A DNA stretch of 64,000 bases, taken from assembly GCF_008974265.1 (NCBI RefSeq), contig NZ_BKZW01000001.1:434001-498000 (forward strand), written 5' to 3'. A program made the translations under genes and the position numbers. Below are positions 19,305 to 29,361 of the stretch, one piece after another. The notes under the pieces are model-generated. The model was not told the DNA's origin. It saw only the letters and a program-made list of their open reading frames with translations, and searched no databases. The DNA is from Dictyobacter vulcani (GTDB taxonomy: Bacteria; Chloroflexota; Ktedonobacteria; Ktedonobacterales; Ktedonobacteraceae). Positions within the stretch are counted from its first letter, which is position 1. The number at the start of each line of letters is the position of its first letter.

Positions 19305-22300
19305 TCAGGCCAGACTTTCACGATCGCTGGCAGCAATATCACCCGCATCTAATTGCTTGTCTGCGGCCAGCAGTCGCACCTTTTCTTGTAAGGATGCCCG
19401 CGTACCAGCGGGCTCATCCACATTCAGCGTCAAAGCCTGGACCCAGATGGTAAGGGCTTCCTGATCGCGGTGTTGCAATTCATAAAGTTGACCTAAATGA
19501 TACAGTATTTTGAAACGTTCACTCGGCAATGCGATCGCTTCTAATACAGTATTGGCCTCTAGATAGAGGCGTTCAGCTTCACGGAATTGACGCAACACTC
19601 GAGCCACGTCTGCCTGACCGCAGAGCGCCAGCCCTTGCAGATGCATTGCCCCACACTCTTGCGCCATAATCTGGGCCTGTTCGTAGTTTTCTTTTGCCTC
19701 AAGGTACTCGTCCTTCGTGAAAGACAGATTTGCCTGTAAATAAAGGGTCGCTGCCATATTCAGACGATCACCTGAAGTATTAAAGAGGGTCCAGGCTTCA
19801 TCATAACAGGCCTGAGCATGCATCAGATCCTGCTTCTGCTGATAGAGTTCGCCCAGAGTACGCAGAAGCAAGCCCTCACCACGCGGTAAATGATACTCGC
19901 GAAAATGTTGCAGGACTTCCTGGCACATCTTTTCTGTCTGTTCTTGTTTCTCCTGCCGGACATGAACGGTACACTTGCTGGCCAGGACCCAGTTCTGATC
20001 CATCGGCCGCTTCAGATCATAAAAAAGTCGTAAAGCTTCCTCAAAATTTCGGATGGCAAGACTGTACTGACCCATAGCTGCATAGACAATACCACGTTGG
20101 TGCACTGCTCGAGCCCGGCCCACACCATCGGAGAGTTGATAGCAAACACTTATCGCCTGCTCAAAATATTGCAGCGCTTCTGAATAACGAGATTGAGCAC
20201 GACAGACCATGCCAGGTACCATCTGCACCAGTGCCTGGCCATGTCGCTGATCGATCTTTTCAAACAGCGTCAATGCTTGCTGAGCATGGGAGAAAGACTG
20301 CTGAAGATAGCCCTGGTTATAACAGAGTAAGGCCAATTCATAAAACGCCCAGCCGACCTGCTCATCATCTTCCTGCTGCTGATGTATAGTCACGCTATTA
20401 CGCAAACACGCTTCGGCCTCTGTATATTGGCCCAGCTGACGCAGCAGCGCCCCCAGACGCGTCTGAAGCAAACCAATACTGGTCTGGTCTCCCAATCGGG
20501 CGGCATAATTCGCGGCTCGACGAAGCAACGATTGTAGCGTAGTAAAAAGTCCCTGTCCCTCAAAAAAATCAGTAGCGCGTAGAACCACACGAATAGCTTC
20601 CTGAAGATCTTGCGCCTGTCCAGCAGCTTCTAAATGCTCAAACGCTTCAATCCATTCATCGGCATCAGGTTGAGGCAGACAATAATAGTAAGCGGCAACC
20701 ACGCGATGCACGCGCCTACGCTCTTCCAATGGCAAACGTGTCAGGGCGAAATGCCGAATCTGCGGATGAATCGAGTAGGTCCGCCCATCGAACAAGACAA
20801 TAGAAGCCTGCACCAGTTCATCGCGTGCTGCCCTCCATTGCTGAGGTAACAACGAGCTCAGACTTTCCCTCAAGTTTCCGCCCAATCCTGCATCACGATC
20901 CGGCGTGGGTTCTTGAGCGGCCTGTAAAGTATCAGGTGAGATAAGTATGGCAATCTGCTCGCGCTTAAAAGGAATACGAAATGCCGCCAGATAGGAGAGA
21001 AGCAAACGAGCAGGCGGGGTCAGACGCTGATAAGAGACTTCCAGCACCGCCAGAATTCCTGCCAATGGATGGCTGTAGAGCTCATCGCGTACCTCTTCGA
21101 GGGAGCGCGTAGCCGCCTCGGGAGTATACATCTGCCCACCAATTGAACGGGCCGTACCAAAAATAAGTTCTGCTCCCAGAGGATAACCGTCCAGTAGCGT
21201 ACAAATCTCTTGCAATACGACTTGTTGGTGAGGGTCATTTAACTGGATGCGCTGATCCAGGCCACTGGTAGAGGCCAGATCGATAAAAAGCATTAACAGG
21301 TCGGCACTGGTCATCTTGCCAACACGGTACTCATACCAACGGCCAGGTAGACCCTCGACAACCAGCATGCTCTCAGGATTGGAATGCGATGTCACCAGCA
21401 CCACTATCTCTGCAGGCAGGGAACTCAAAAAGACGAGCCACTGTTCCAATTCCACGCGATCCTTTACTTGCTCGAAGCTATCCAGCAAAAGCAAACAAGG
21501 AAGTTCACGACTAGCGAGAGAGCGGAGCATCCCTTGCACCAGCCGTGAACGCTGACGAGCATCACTATTAGCGGCAGTACGCACAGGAATTTGCAAGGCA
21601 TGCATAATTTCCAGTAAGGCATCAGCAAACAATTTTCCATTCTCTAGCGATACACCGAGAATGCCCCCCAAAAATTTATCGCGATTGCGTCGAATAGCCT
21701 CCAGAGCCAGAGCACTCTTACCAATACCAGGAGAGCCGGTCAGAGCTATATGGTGATAAATCGATTTTTTGTGCGCACCCTTGCGTGTCCCCGAGGTTGG
21801 CTGACCCGTCGCCGCCTGGGTTAAAAGCAACTCAATATCTTGTAGCTCACGTTCTCTCCCGATAAAATTCGCAGAGGGAGCTAAATGATCAAGGGGATGT
21901 GCATGCTCATCTTCAGTATCCGCGGTCACCAGTAAAGCAACTGGACCTTCATCATCCTCAGCAACATGGCGATAAAGCACAGGAATAAACCAGCTTTTCT
22001 GTTGCATAGGGAGCATGGCCTGGCGGGCACGTGATAACGCTTCTTCCAGCGTACGGCCATCGGCCAGCGCTTCGTAAAAGTGATACATAAAGGTAGGGCT
22101 CGAATCATCTTGTAACGAAAAAGGCATCGCGACAACTGCTGGCACCTGCGCGGTCACTAATGAAGTCGCCAGGGTAGAATCGACGGCAGCCAGTTTTTGG
22201 GATCGCTGTGGCTGGCATTCCTGTTTCTCATCGCACACAGTAGCCGTTTCACAGGCTGAAAACACAGCCAGATGAACATCACTACTGACCAATACTCTGC

Positions 22301-23201
22301 GCAAGGATTGGGTATCAATAAAACTATTGTAGCCCTCCTCGTCACAAAAACACAGATAGGTCTGGGCGGGTACACGTTGAAGCGAGGTACCACATTCGCA
22401 GCACTTTCGGCTATCAGCGTTATTAACTGTTTCACAACCATCTTTGGGACAGAGTTTACCGTAAGCTCCATGACCATCAAAGTGCACCACATAGCAAGGC
22501 AGCGTCGTATCACTATCGTCAAAGGTGCCAGCACCACCATATGAATTGAGATAACGCACAAACTCACTGAAAGTGGGCGGTTCTAACCGATCCAAAAATA
22601 CCTGACCGGCTTCAATCAATGGTGTAAGCGCTTCTTCCATCGCCTCAAAACTGCGTTCCGTTTCTAAGGGCACAAAATTTGTGGGGGAAGCACTGATATA
22701 GAGGATGCGAAAGGGTGGATGAACGGGAAGTTCACTTCCCACGGGGGCATCGGGGCGTAAGAGCGCCCGACTCAGTGTGAAAATACCAGACGCAATTAAA
22801 AAGTGGTTGCCATTATATAATAATTCCCAGGGATAGCGCACAAATTCTTCACAGCCAGGTCCAAAAACCAGGGTCAGCGCAACCGTTCCACGACGTTTTA
22901 ACGTGCGCTGAATAACACTCTTAATAACGGATTGCGCGGGAGAATCTGCGGCGGAGATCCCCTGCCCCTGAGCAGACTCTAATTCAGAGATGGCACAGAA
23001 AAGCCGGTAACCAATAGTCCGTAGTTCGACATCGCTACTCGCAAGAGTATTCAGTTTTTTTTGTAATGAATTGACCTGCCTTGAGGTGTATGGAGGAACA
23101 AATCCACCACGAACCGTGTGCCCTGACCAGCTTTCTTTTATTTGCACCTCATATCCACCACCCTCACATGCACGAAATTGTATGCTTAATGTTTCTCCCA
23201 T
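19305..23201 (-). CDS. CHAT protease-STAND NTPase-TPR protein with zinc ribbon in the CHAT domain
   Basis: About 1298 residues. A CHAT (caspase-like) domain occupies roughly residues 90-420, with catalytic His in VHFDGHG (about 239) and Cys in AVFSACETA (about 312). Between them is an inserted zinc ribbon, CPKDGC then CCECG. A STAND/NB-ARC-type ATPase follows, with P-loop TGSPGIGKSALALEA near 489 and LLLLDSF as Walker B. About eleven TPR units then run from about 760 to 1260. This is the layout of NLR-like sensor proteases acting in prokaryotic immunity or programmed death: TPR sensing, NTPase switching, CHAT cleavage. The frame opens at GTG 23261, but AGGAG supports ATG 23201. The substrate is unknown. 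Confidence 0.88.
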   Translation of the reverse strand: MGETLSIQFRACEGGGYEVQIKESWSGHTVRGGFVPPYTSRQVNSLQKKLNTLASSDVELRTIGYRLFCAISELESAQGQGISAADSPAQSVIKSVIQRTLKRRGTVALTLVFGPGCEEFVRYPWELLYNGNHFLIASGIFTLSRALLRPDAPVGSELPVHPPFRILYISASPTNFVPLETERSFEAMEEALTPLIEAGQVFLDRLEPPTFSEFVRYLNSYGGAGTFDDSDTTLPCYVVHFDGHGAYGKLCPKDGCETVNNADSRKCCECGTSLQRVPAQTYLCFCDEEGYNSFIDTQSLRRVLVSSDVHLAVFSACETATVCDEKQECQPQRSQKLAAVDSTLATSLVTAQVPAVVAMPFSLQDDSSPTFMYHFYEALADGRTLEEALSRARQAMLPMQQKSWFIPVLYRHVAEDDEGPVALLVTADTEDEHAHPLDHLAPSANFIGRERELQDIELLLTQAATGQPTSGTRKGAHKKSIYHHIALTGSPGIGKSALALEAIRRNRDKFLGGILGVSLENGKLFADALLEIMHALQIPVRTAANSDARQRSRLVQGMLRSLASRELPCLLLLDSFEQVKDRVELEQWLVFLSSLPAEIVVLVTSHSNPESMLVVEGLPGRWYEYRVGKMTSADLLMLFIDLASTSGLDQRIQLNDPHQQVVLQEICTLLDGYPLGAELIFGTARSIGGQMYTPEAATRSLEEVRDELYSHPLAGILAVLEVSYQRLTPPARLLLSYLAAFRIPFKREQIAILISPDTLQAAQEPTPDRDAGLGGNLRESLSSLLPQQWRAARDELVQASIVLFDGRTYSIHPQIRHFALTRLPLEERRRVHRVVAAYYYCLPQPDADEWIEAFEHLEAAGQAQDLQEAIRVVLRATDFFEGQGLFTTLQSLLRRAANYAARLGDQTSIGLLQTRLGALLRQLGQYTEAEACLRNSVTIHQQQEDDEQVGWAFYELALLCYNQGYLQQSFSHAQQALTLFEKIDQRHGQALVQMVPGMVCRAQSRYSEALQYFEQAISVCYQLSDGVGRARAVHQRGIVYAAMGQYSLAIRNFEEALRLFYDLKRPMDQNWVLASKCTVHVRQEKQEQTEKMCQEVLQHFREYHLPRGEGLLLRTLGELYQQKQDLMHAQACYDEAWTLFNTSGDRLNMAATLYLQANLSFTKDEYLEAKENYEQAQIMAQECGAMHLQGLALCGQADVARVLRQFREAERLYLEANTVLEAIALPSERFKILYHLGQLYELQHRDQEALTIWVQALTLNVDEPAGTRASLQEKVRLLAADKQLDAGDIAASDRESLA

Positions 23202-23335
23202 GGGCTCCTGTATACTCGCATTCCATTGCACTCGACGCCATTGCACGATCACACACCACACTAGTATGTATTAGTAGTATAGCATACCTGTATTCGTAAC
23301 GTGCATTGCGCGAAGGGGTCGAAAAATATAGAAAA

Positions 23336-23367
23336 ATACAAAAAAGCGCCATTCTGCCGATGGCGCT
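23336..23367 (-). terminator. Rho-independent terminator after obgE
   Basis: Read on the minus strand, arms AGCGCCAT and ATGGCGCT around a 7-base loop are followed by a T-rich run. The hairpin lies about 55 bases beyond the obgE stop. Confidence 0.8.
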
Positions 23368-23422
23368 GAAAAAATCTCTCACAAGTGGAGTACCTGGTTC
23401 GACAGGCAAGGATTACAAAGTC

Positions 23423-24736
23423 TTACTCACCCCAGTATAACTCGGTTTTTCCAAAGCGCACCGTATCGCCAACTTTGACCCCTGCCTCTTCCAGAGCTTT
23501 TGTTACTCCCATTTTATCAAGCTGAACCTGCATGCGATCCATGCCCTCTTCACTCTCCTGGTTGGTCATATTCACCATACGCTCAACACGTTTACCACGT
23601 ACAACAAAGACCCCCATCTCTTTTTCGACAGTAAAAGCATCATCAGGCATTGGTCGCAATACAGGACTCTCACCTTCACGCAAATCCACCACAACCTGGG
23701 CAGCAGCACGCTCGGCTTCTTCGCGGGCTAATTCATGCAAGTGACGTGAAGTCTCAGCCATCAGTTCATCAGTACCTTGATGGGCCGCGGCAGAAATAGC
23801 ATAAGCGGTATAACCAGCCGCTTCTACGCGGGCTTTAAACTCGGGCCAACGCTCTTGCGTCTCTGGAATATCCATTTTATTCAGGACTACCATCTGGGGA
23901 CGCTGGGCCAGTTCAGCATCATACTCGCGCAGTTCTTTATTAATGGCTTCAAAATCCTGCCACGGATCGCGCTCGATGGCTGAGCCATCTACCATATGAA
24001 TCAAAAGACGAGTCCGGCGAATATGGCGCAAAAACTCGTGCCCAAGTCCAACCCCTTGCGCCGCCCCTTCAATCAAACCAGGAATGTCGGCAACCACAAA
24101 ATCAAATCCATCTCCACTCCGTGGCTGACCAACCTCAACCACACCCAGATTGGGCTCTAAAGTGGTAAAAGGATAATTGGCAATTTTTGGTCGAGCTGCA
24201 GAGATTACCGAGAGCAGTGTTGATTTACCTGCATTGGGATAGCCCACCAGACCAACATCAGCAATCACGCGCAGTTCCATTTTCAGCCAGCGTTCTTCGC
24301 CTGGCTCGCCTCGCTGAGATTCCTTTGGGGCCTGTCGAGTTGAGGTAGCAAAATGGACATTGCCCAATCCACCACGGCCACCACGCGCCACCATGATCTG
24401 TTGTCCGGGCTCAGTCATGTCAGCTATCAGCGCATCCGTCTCACCATCGCGAATAATCGTGCCACAAGGCACCTGCAAAATGACATCCTCTCCCTTGGCT
24501 CCGTGCATCTTTTGACGCACACCCGGAGCTCCCGACTCAGCCTTAAATTGCTGTTTGTAGCGATAATCAATCAGTGTATTCAAACTATTTGTGGCTTCAA
24601 AGTAGATACTTCCACCGCGACCACCATCTCCACCATCCGGGCCGCCAAATGGAGCGAACTTCTCACGACGGAAGTGTATCGATCCGTCGCCTCCATTTCC
24701 AGCCTTAACAAAAATCTTTGTATGATCGTAAAACAT
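23423..24736 (-). CDS. obgE: Obg-family ribosome-associated GTPase
   Basis: A 437-residue Obg/CgtA GTPase. The glycine-rich Obg fold fills residues 1-160 (AGNGGDGSIHFRREKF, GGDGGRGGSIYF). The G domain has G1 GYPNAGKSTLL, G3 DIPGLIEG, G4 NKMD and G5-like SAAAHQG. A C-terminal OCT domain ends the protein. Obg proteins act in large-subunit ribosome maturation and stress control. The frame opens at 24802, but GGGGATGG supports ATG 24736, which matches the usual N-terminus. A terminator follows, so it is probably a single-gene unit. Confidence 0.96.
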   Translation of the reverse strand: MFYDHTKIFVKAGNGGDGSIHFRREKFAPFGGPDGGDGGRGGSIYFEATNSLNTLIDYRYKQQFKAESGAPGVRQKMHGAKGEDVILQVPCGTIIRDGETDALIADMTEPGQQIMVARGGRGGLGNVHFATSTRQAPKESQRGEPGEERWLKMELRVIADVGLVGYPNAGKSTLLSVISAARPKIANYPFTTLEPNLGVVEVGQPRSGDGFDFVVADIPGLIEGAAQGVGLGHEFLRHIRRTRLLIHMVDGSAIERDPWQDFEAINKELREYDAELAQRPQMVVLNKMDIPETQERWPEFKARVEAAGYTAYAISAAAHQGTDELMAETSRHLHELAREEAERAAAQVVVDLREGESPVLRPMPDDAFTVEKEMGVFVVRGKRVERMVNMTNQESEEGMDRMQVQLDKMGVTKALEEAGVKVGDTVRFGKTELYWGE

Positions 24737-24819
24737 AATCCATCCCCAATACATTGTGCAGGCGTAAAAATCTGTCTCTTTGTGGCGAATGGAGTATATC
24801 ACAAATCTGTCTCCAGCAC

Positions 24820-24873
24820 AAAAATAGCCAGCATGGATATCAACGATAGATTGATCCCATGCCAGCTATTTTT
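24820..24873 (-). terminator. Hairpin terminator downstream of the Gly/Asn/Gln-rich protein gene
   Basis: Arms AAAAATAGC and GCTATTTTT with an extra imperfect stem inside flank a loop of about 20 bases. On the minus strand the second arm ends in a T run. It lies 55 bases after the stop at 24928. Confidence 0.6.
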
Positions 24874-24927
24874 GCACCTGTGTGCATTTTAGAACTGATA
24901 TGTTATTTTACACATGTATAGCTTTTT

Positions 24928-25482
24928 TTAGAGCAGACCATTGTCATTGGATCCATTACCAGTCATACTCCCACCCTGGTTACCTCCACCAAATCCGCCC
25001 TGGTTACCTCCACCAAATCCAGCTTGATTCCCAAAACCACCACCTAAGAACTGTTTGGCAGCATAGGCCGCAACACCAGCAATCGCTAATTTCGCCCAGG
25101 GACTACTTAAAGCTCCGCCAGGACCAAACACCTGATGGAGAATATCTGGATTCTGCTGCTGGGCATAACTGGTCACACGAGCAGCGTCTGCAGGTGACAT
25201 GGTATAAGGATCTGAGTTCTGAAGACCCATCTGCTGAGGGCTAACGCCATGCTGCATCAAACCACCCAGAAGATTCTGGAGGATGCCACCACGTTGTTCA
25301 GCCGGCATCTGTTCGTAAACCTGCTGATGCGCCTGATGTAGCTCCTGTGGTGAGGCATTCTGAGCAAACTGGTTATAATTTTGCCACGCGTCTTGATGAG
25401 GGATTTCATTGTAGGTTCCCTGATCCCAGGCATTAGCATACTGCTGAGCTCTCTGGCCATTATCTTGATTGAAGTTATTCAT
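24928..25482 (-). CDS. Gln/Asn/Gly-rich protein of unknown function
   Basis: A 184-residue protein not recognised with certainty. The N-terminal two-thirds are helical and Gln/Asn-rich, with a stretch reading GGILQNLLGGLMQHGVSPQQ that faintly resembles DUF937-type proteins. A short hydrophobic segment (WAKLAIAGVAAYAAKQFL) follows. The tail has GFGGGNQGG repeats from a 27-bp direct repeat at 24973-25022. A good ribosome site (GGAAGGA) precedes the ATG at 25482. It may be a small membrane-tethered or structural protein, but no function can be assigned. Confidence 0.75.
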   Translation of the reverse strand: MNNFNQDNGQRAQQYANAWDQGTYNEIPHQDAWQNYNQFAQNASPQELHQAHQQVYEQMPAEQRGGILQNLLGGLMQHGVSPQQMGLQNSDPYTMSPADAARVTSYAQQQNPDILHQVFGPGGALSSPWAKLAIAGVAAYAAKQFLGGGFGNQAGFGGGNQGGFGGGNQGGSMTGNGSNDNGLL

Positions 25483-25536
25483 ATAATTTTCCTTCCATCA
25501 CGCTATTGAACATGTGACCGTTGTAATACGCGATGA

Positions 25537-26241
25537 TCACACAGATAGCTTCAAAATAACAACATAATTTTTGATCTGGTCCACAAAAAATGTGTCTTCA
25601 AACAAAATCTGAGGAGCAGAAAAAGGGCCTTTTATACTATTTGATGGAGAGATCGAAGCGGAAGGTGACCCGTTAGGAGCAACATTCCAGGTGCCATATC
25701 CGCCAGCAGCATTATTACACTGATTATTCTGGTAACTACAATAAGTGCCAGTGATCGAGCCATTGTTCTGAAACTGGCCTTCAAAGAATAAGGGCAAATG
25801 TCCCAGGTAGCCAGGCACCAGAAACTGAATGCGATTATCTTTAGTCACGGTCCCGGTAAAATCGCCATCACCCTGTAACCCCTGACCTAATGTCAGGTGG
25901 CCAGAAACATTCCCCTGCTGCTGCTGCATTTGAGAAAGGATCATCGTCGAATTCACTGCAGCTGGAGTATTATAAATTGAGCCACTGTAGTTTCCAGCTA
26001 CGCCAGGAAAACTCGCAGATGGTGGCGCCGGATGAGTGGGTGGCTTACTCGTAGGTTTCGCTGTTGGTACCCGAGTTGGAACGCTGGTCGCAGTTGGCTT
26101 AGCAGTCGGCACAGCTGTTTGTGTAGCCACTGGTGCCGGTTTTCGAGCCACCGAGGTATGAGCAGGTGTCATCTGCCCGAAATTCATCCAGGCCCCCAGG
26201 CTCAAGCCTCCTACTAACAATACAAGGAGGATTGCCAACAA
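25537..26241 (-). CDS. Membrane anchor and extracellular part of a frameshifted Ser/Thr kinase
   Basis: A 234-residue frame beginning inside a transmembrane helix (AILLVLLVGGLSLGAW). It continues with a Thr/Pro/Lys-rich linker and a beta-rich extracytoplasmic domain of about 150 residues (VAGNYSGSIYNT, GNVSGHLTLGQGLQG). In the same frame, upstream of the nominal start, the DNA reads PGRSRKRWLAPL, a basic juxtamembrane sequence. It is therefore the C-terminal half of the kinase at 26214-27353, put out of frame by one base in the G run at 26273-26276. Adding one base joins them into a normal PknB-like receptor kinase. It is not expected to be made as a separate protein. Confidence 0.7.
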   Translation of the reverse strand: MLAILLVLLVGGLSLGAWMNFGQMTPAHTSVARKPAPVATQTAVPTAKPTATSVPTRVPTAKPTSKPPTHPAPPSASFPGVAGNYSGSIYNTPAAVNSTMILSQMQQQQGNVSGHLTLGQGLQGDGDFTGTVTKDNRIQFLVPGYLGHLPLFFEGQFQNNGSITGTYCSYQNNQCNNAAGGYGTWNVAPNGSPSASISPSNSIKGPFSAPQILFEDTFFVDQIKNYVVILKLSV

Positions 26242-27353
26242 GGGTGCAAGCCAGCGCTTGCGGGAACGACCAGGGGCACCGGTGGCATATTCGAATGTGA
26301 TGGTGCACTACCAGGTGCATCATTCATCGAAAGCGTATCGACCTCAGTATAGTCATCTCCCGTTGATGGATAAGGTCTATCTGACAGGGTATGTGCATTC
26401 GCCAGTTGGACAGCAGCCATAGGCAAGCCAGCGGGAAGCACCTCTGCATGCTCAGGAGAAGATACGTTTTCATGACCCGGCTCTGTGATGGGTCCTCCAC
26501 CGGCTACCACCTGCGACTCCATAAGGGACCAGAATTCTTTAATTGTCGCAAACCGATCGTTACTATTAACCGCCAGGGCACGTTGGATGGCATCAGCAAC
26601 CGCAGCAGGGATCTCTGGTACAATCTGCTGTACTGGCACCAGTGGATCGGCACGATTAACGCTTATACGTGTAATACGATAGAGAGCGTCAATAGGAACC
26701 ACACCCGTCAGCAAGGTATAAAGGGTTGCCCCAAACCCATAAATATCTGTCGGCGTCCCTGTGCCACTGGTATATTGCTCGGGCGCACCATAGCCTGGAG
26801 AACAATGACGTACAGCGGTAGTTGTAGCTTCCTGATCATATTCTTTGGCGATGCCAAAATCAACGAGCACCGCACTCTCACCAGATGTGGGAATGATTAT
26901 ATTAGAAGGTTTAACGTCACGATGGATAATAGGCGGCTTTTGCGCATGTAAATAGGAAAGGGCATCAGCAATAGGTGCCATCATTTCCACTACTCTGGCT
27001 AGAGAAAAGCGCTTCCCGGGCTGTTTATTGCGCAATTGTTCTAAATTTGGACCTGCCACATAGTCCATCAATATGCAGATGAGTTTATTTTCAGGTTCAT
27101 CGAATACCCGATAAACGCGAGGTAGAGCAGGATGGTCCAGGCGGCGGAGAACTTCCCCTTCAAAGAGGAAGCTCTCACGCTGGTGCCGCTCCGGAGCCTC
27201 GACTTCTTTCAGGGCAAACACATTACCTTTCACCCGTCGATCTTTGACCCGATAAACCGCTCCAAAACCACCCTGTCCTAATAAGTCCTCGATAATATAA
27301 CGATCACGGACAATCCTGCCCTGCGCAAATTTTGTTTGTGGTTCTTCTTGCAT
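26214..27353 (-). CDS. Ser/Thr protein kinase, catalytic part (frameshifted before its TM helix)
   Basis: A 379-residue frame with a complete Hanks-type kinase domain in residues 15-275: glycine loop GQGGFGAVYRV, Lys in FALKEVE, HRDVKPSNIII, DFGIAKEYD and GAPEQY. A Ser/Pro-rich linker follows and ends abruptly in an out-of-frame 15-residue tail. One base missing from the run at 26273-26276 would restore fusion to the TM and extracellular part (25537-26241). Its closest kin are transmembrane receptor kinases. Whether the shift is real or a sequencing error cannot be told here; if real, the kinase would be soluble and unanchored. Confidence 0.88.
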   Translation of the reverse strand: MQEEPQTKFAQGRIVRDRYIIEDLLGQGGFGAVYRVKDRRVKGNVFALKEVEAPERHQRESFLFEGEVLRRLDHPALPRVYRVFDEPENKLICILMDYVAGPNLEQLRNKQPGKRFSLARVVEMMAPIADALSYLHAQKPPIIHRDVKPSNIIIPTSGESAVLVDFGIAKEYDQEATTTAVRHCSPGYGAPEQYTSGTGTPTDIYGFGATLYTLLTGVVPIDALYRITRISVNRADPLVPVQQIVPEIPAAVADAIQRALAVNSNDRFATIKEFWSLMESQVVAGGGPITEPGHENVSSPEHAEVLPAGLPMAAVQLANAHTLSDRPYPSTGDDYTEVDTLSMNDAPGSAPSHSNMPPVPLVVPASAGLHPCWQSSLYC

Positions 27354-27420
27354 CCCTTCACCTCAAGCTGTCGTTTATCGCACGTATGCTATTCTAGCAC
27401 AAAGGGGGCAAGAAAAAAAT

Positions 27421-28755
27421 CTAACTTGGTTGTAGTTCCCGTTCTCTCGGTCTGGCACTTGCTACAGCAGAATAATCATGAGTAATTAATCTTGCATTCC
27501 GCTGGAAAGTGACATATCCCCAGGCTGACTGGAACAAGACCAGAAAACGATTCCGGAATCCAATCAAGAAGAAAACATGGGCAACGATCCAGAAGATCCA
27601 CGCCAGGAAGCCGCTAAACTTGACTTTACCCAGATCGGCAATGCCGTAGGAACGCCCCACCGTTGCCAGATTGCCCCTACTATGATAACGGAATGGCTGA
27701 CTATTTAGTTTACCCGTTACACGGTCTGAGATAACAGATGCGGCATATATTCCACCCTGCATGGCAGCAGGAGCAATACCTGGAATCGGCTTGCCATCCT
27801 GTGTCGTTGAAGAAGTATCACCGATAATGAATATATTAGAATAGCCGGGCAAATTAAGATACTGATCAACTCTGGCACGGCCCGCACGATCCTGCTCCGC
27901 CCCAAGCCATTTACCGGCTGCCGAAGCAGAAACACCAGCCGTCCAGATCACGGTTCCCGCCTCAATCTGTTGACCAGCAATGACCACACCATAGGCATTG
28001 ACGTCCTGTACAGCGGAACTGGTACGTACTTCAACACCAAGCTGATGCAAACCATCCTGGGCTTTTTTCGCCAGTTTCTCATCAAAGGCGGGCAGAATGC
28101 GCGGGAGCGCCTCGACCAGAATTATACGTGCTGCCTTTGGATCGATATTGCGGAAATCAGAAGCCAGTGCGGCGTGAGCCAGTTCAGCAATCGCACCAGC
28201 CATCTCCACACCAGTGGGACCAGCACCAATCAGGATGAACGTCAGCAGAGAACGCTGACGATCTGGATCGGTTTCTTGTTCAGCTTCTTCAAATGCCAAT
28301 AAAATCTTACGGCGCAAGGCAGTGGCATCAGTAATCGACTTCAGACCTGGAGCAAAGGGCGCCCATTGATCATTCCCAAAGTAGCTGTGGCTGGCACCAG
28401 TCGCTACAATCAAATAATCATATGGGACCGAACGGTCATCCAGCCATACCAGTTGCCTCTCTCGATCAATACCTGTTACTTCAGCTAATACTACTTTGGT
28501 GTTCTTCTGTTTATGCAAGATATGGCGAATAGGCGCTGAGATATCCGCCGGTGATAATACGGCCGTGGCAACCTGGTACAGTAGAGGTTGGAAGAGGTGA
28601 TGATTATTGCGATCGATGATCGTGACATCGACAGGTGCATTCTTTAAAGCTTTCGCGGCATTCAAACCACCGAAACCAGCACCGACAATAACAACATGAG
28701 GTCGTCTCGTAGCATCAGTAATAGTCGAACCACTATGAGTATATAAAGCGTCCAA
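27421..28755 (-). CDS. ndh: Type II NADH dehydrogenase (NDH-2) / FAD pyridine-nucleotide oxidoreductase
   Basis: A 444-residue flavoprotein that passes electrons from NADH to quinone without proton pumping. The FAD Rossmann motif is HVVIVGAGFGGLNAAKAL near residue 20. A second dinucleotide fold has FILIGAGPTGVEMAGAIAEL. Further signatures are YDYLIVATGASHSYFG and the flavin-binding NIFIIGDTS. A hydrophobic C-terminal segment (FLAWIFWIVAHVFFLIGF) fits membrane attachment. The start is TTG 28755 with GAGAAGAGACA upstream. It appears monocistronic. Confidence 0.9.
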   Translation of the reverse strand: MDALYTHSGSTITDATRRPHVVIVGAGFGGLNAAKALKNAPVDVTIIDRNNHHLFQPLLYQVATAVLSPADISAPIRHILHKQKNTKVVLAEVTGIDRERQLVWLDDRSVPYDYLIVATGASHSYFGNDQWAPFAPGLKSITDATALRRKILLAFEEAEQETDPDRQRSLLTFILIGAGPTGVEMAGAIAELAHAALASDFRNIDPKAARIILVEALPRILPAFDEKLAKKAQDGLHQLGVEVRTSSAVQDVNAYGVVIAGQQIEAGTVIWTAGVSASAAGKWLGAEQDRAGRARVDQYLNLPGYSNIFIIGDTSSTTQDGKPIPGIAPAAMQGGIYAASVISDRVTGKLNSQPFRYHSRGNLATVGRSYGIADLGKVKFSGFLAWIFWIVAHVFFLIGFRNRFLVLFQSAWGYVTFQRNARLITHDYSAVASARPRERELQPS

Positions 28756-29361
28756 TATGTGTCTCTTCTCCCTAGCCTCGTCCGAGAGATAATAGTTCTT
28801 CGATGAACCGGGTTTGATTGATCAGCTATAATTTATAATCTATACCAGTATGAAAAATCATTACTGACATATCTATTTCTCTAGCTTATCATGTTTTCGC
28901 CGTTTACAGAACACCTTTTCCGACCATCCCTCCCTTTTTGGTATAGTTCTATAAAATTTCTTTCACTACTATGTATAAAATACACACAAAATCTTTAGTT
29001 GAAATACAATAAGCTTTATACGTATCAAAAGCAATCTGTCAGTGAGTAATTATGCAGTAAAGTCTATTTTATTAATAGACAAAATCTTTCTCACATTACA
29101 GTAATTTATTTTTCACTATAGACATAAGTGTAATAGCAGTTGCTAATGAGCATCTGTTGCGGTTTCTAATAACACAACGGTCGACACCAAACAAAGGTTT
29201 TTTAGCATTGATCAAATAAAACTTGGACAATTTTGTTTGTATCTTGTATCATACAAAGATAACTCACCTTTTGAAAATCTGACCGTGCCATCTTGTCATA
29301 AAGAGGAGCGCATTTTTCATCCTCCTGGATGAAAACATAGATGTACATAGCAGGAGCAAAC
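28756..29361. other. AT-rich divergent intergenic region between ndh and clpP
   Basis: About 600 AT-rich bases with no convincing ORF. The composition fits a regulatory region serving both divergent genes. A candidate promoter for clpP is listed separately. Confidence 0.5.
29223..29252 (+). promoter_or_regulatory. Candidate promoter for clpP
   Basis: TTGGAC (29223-29228) and TATCAT (29247-29252) are separated by 18 bp, about 110 bp before the start codon. The match to the consensus is moderate. Confidence 0.35.

Noticed and set aside
24973..25022. Short GGN-rich direct repeats
   Set aside because: They encode the Gly/Asn/Gln-rich tail of a protein and have no spacers or palindromes.
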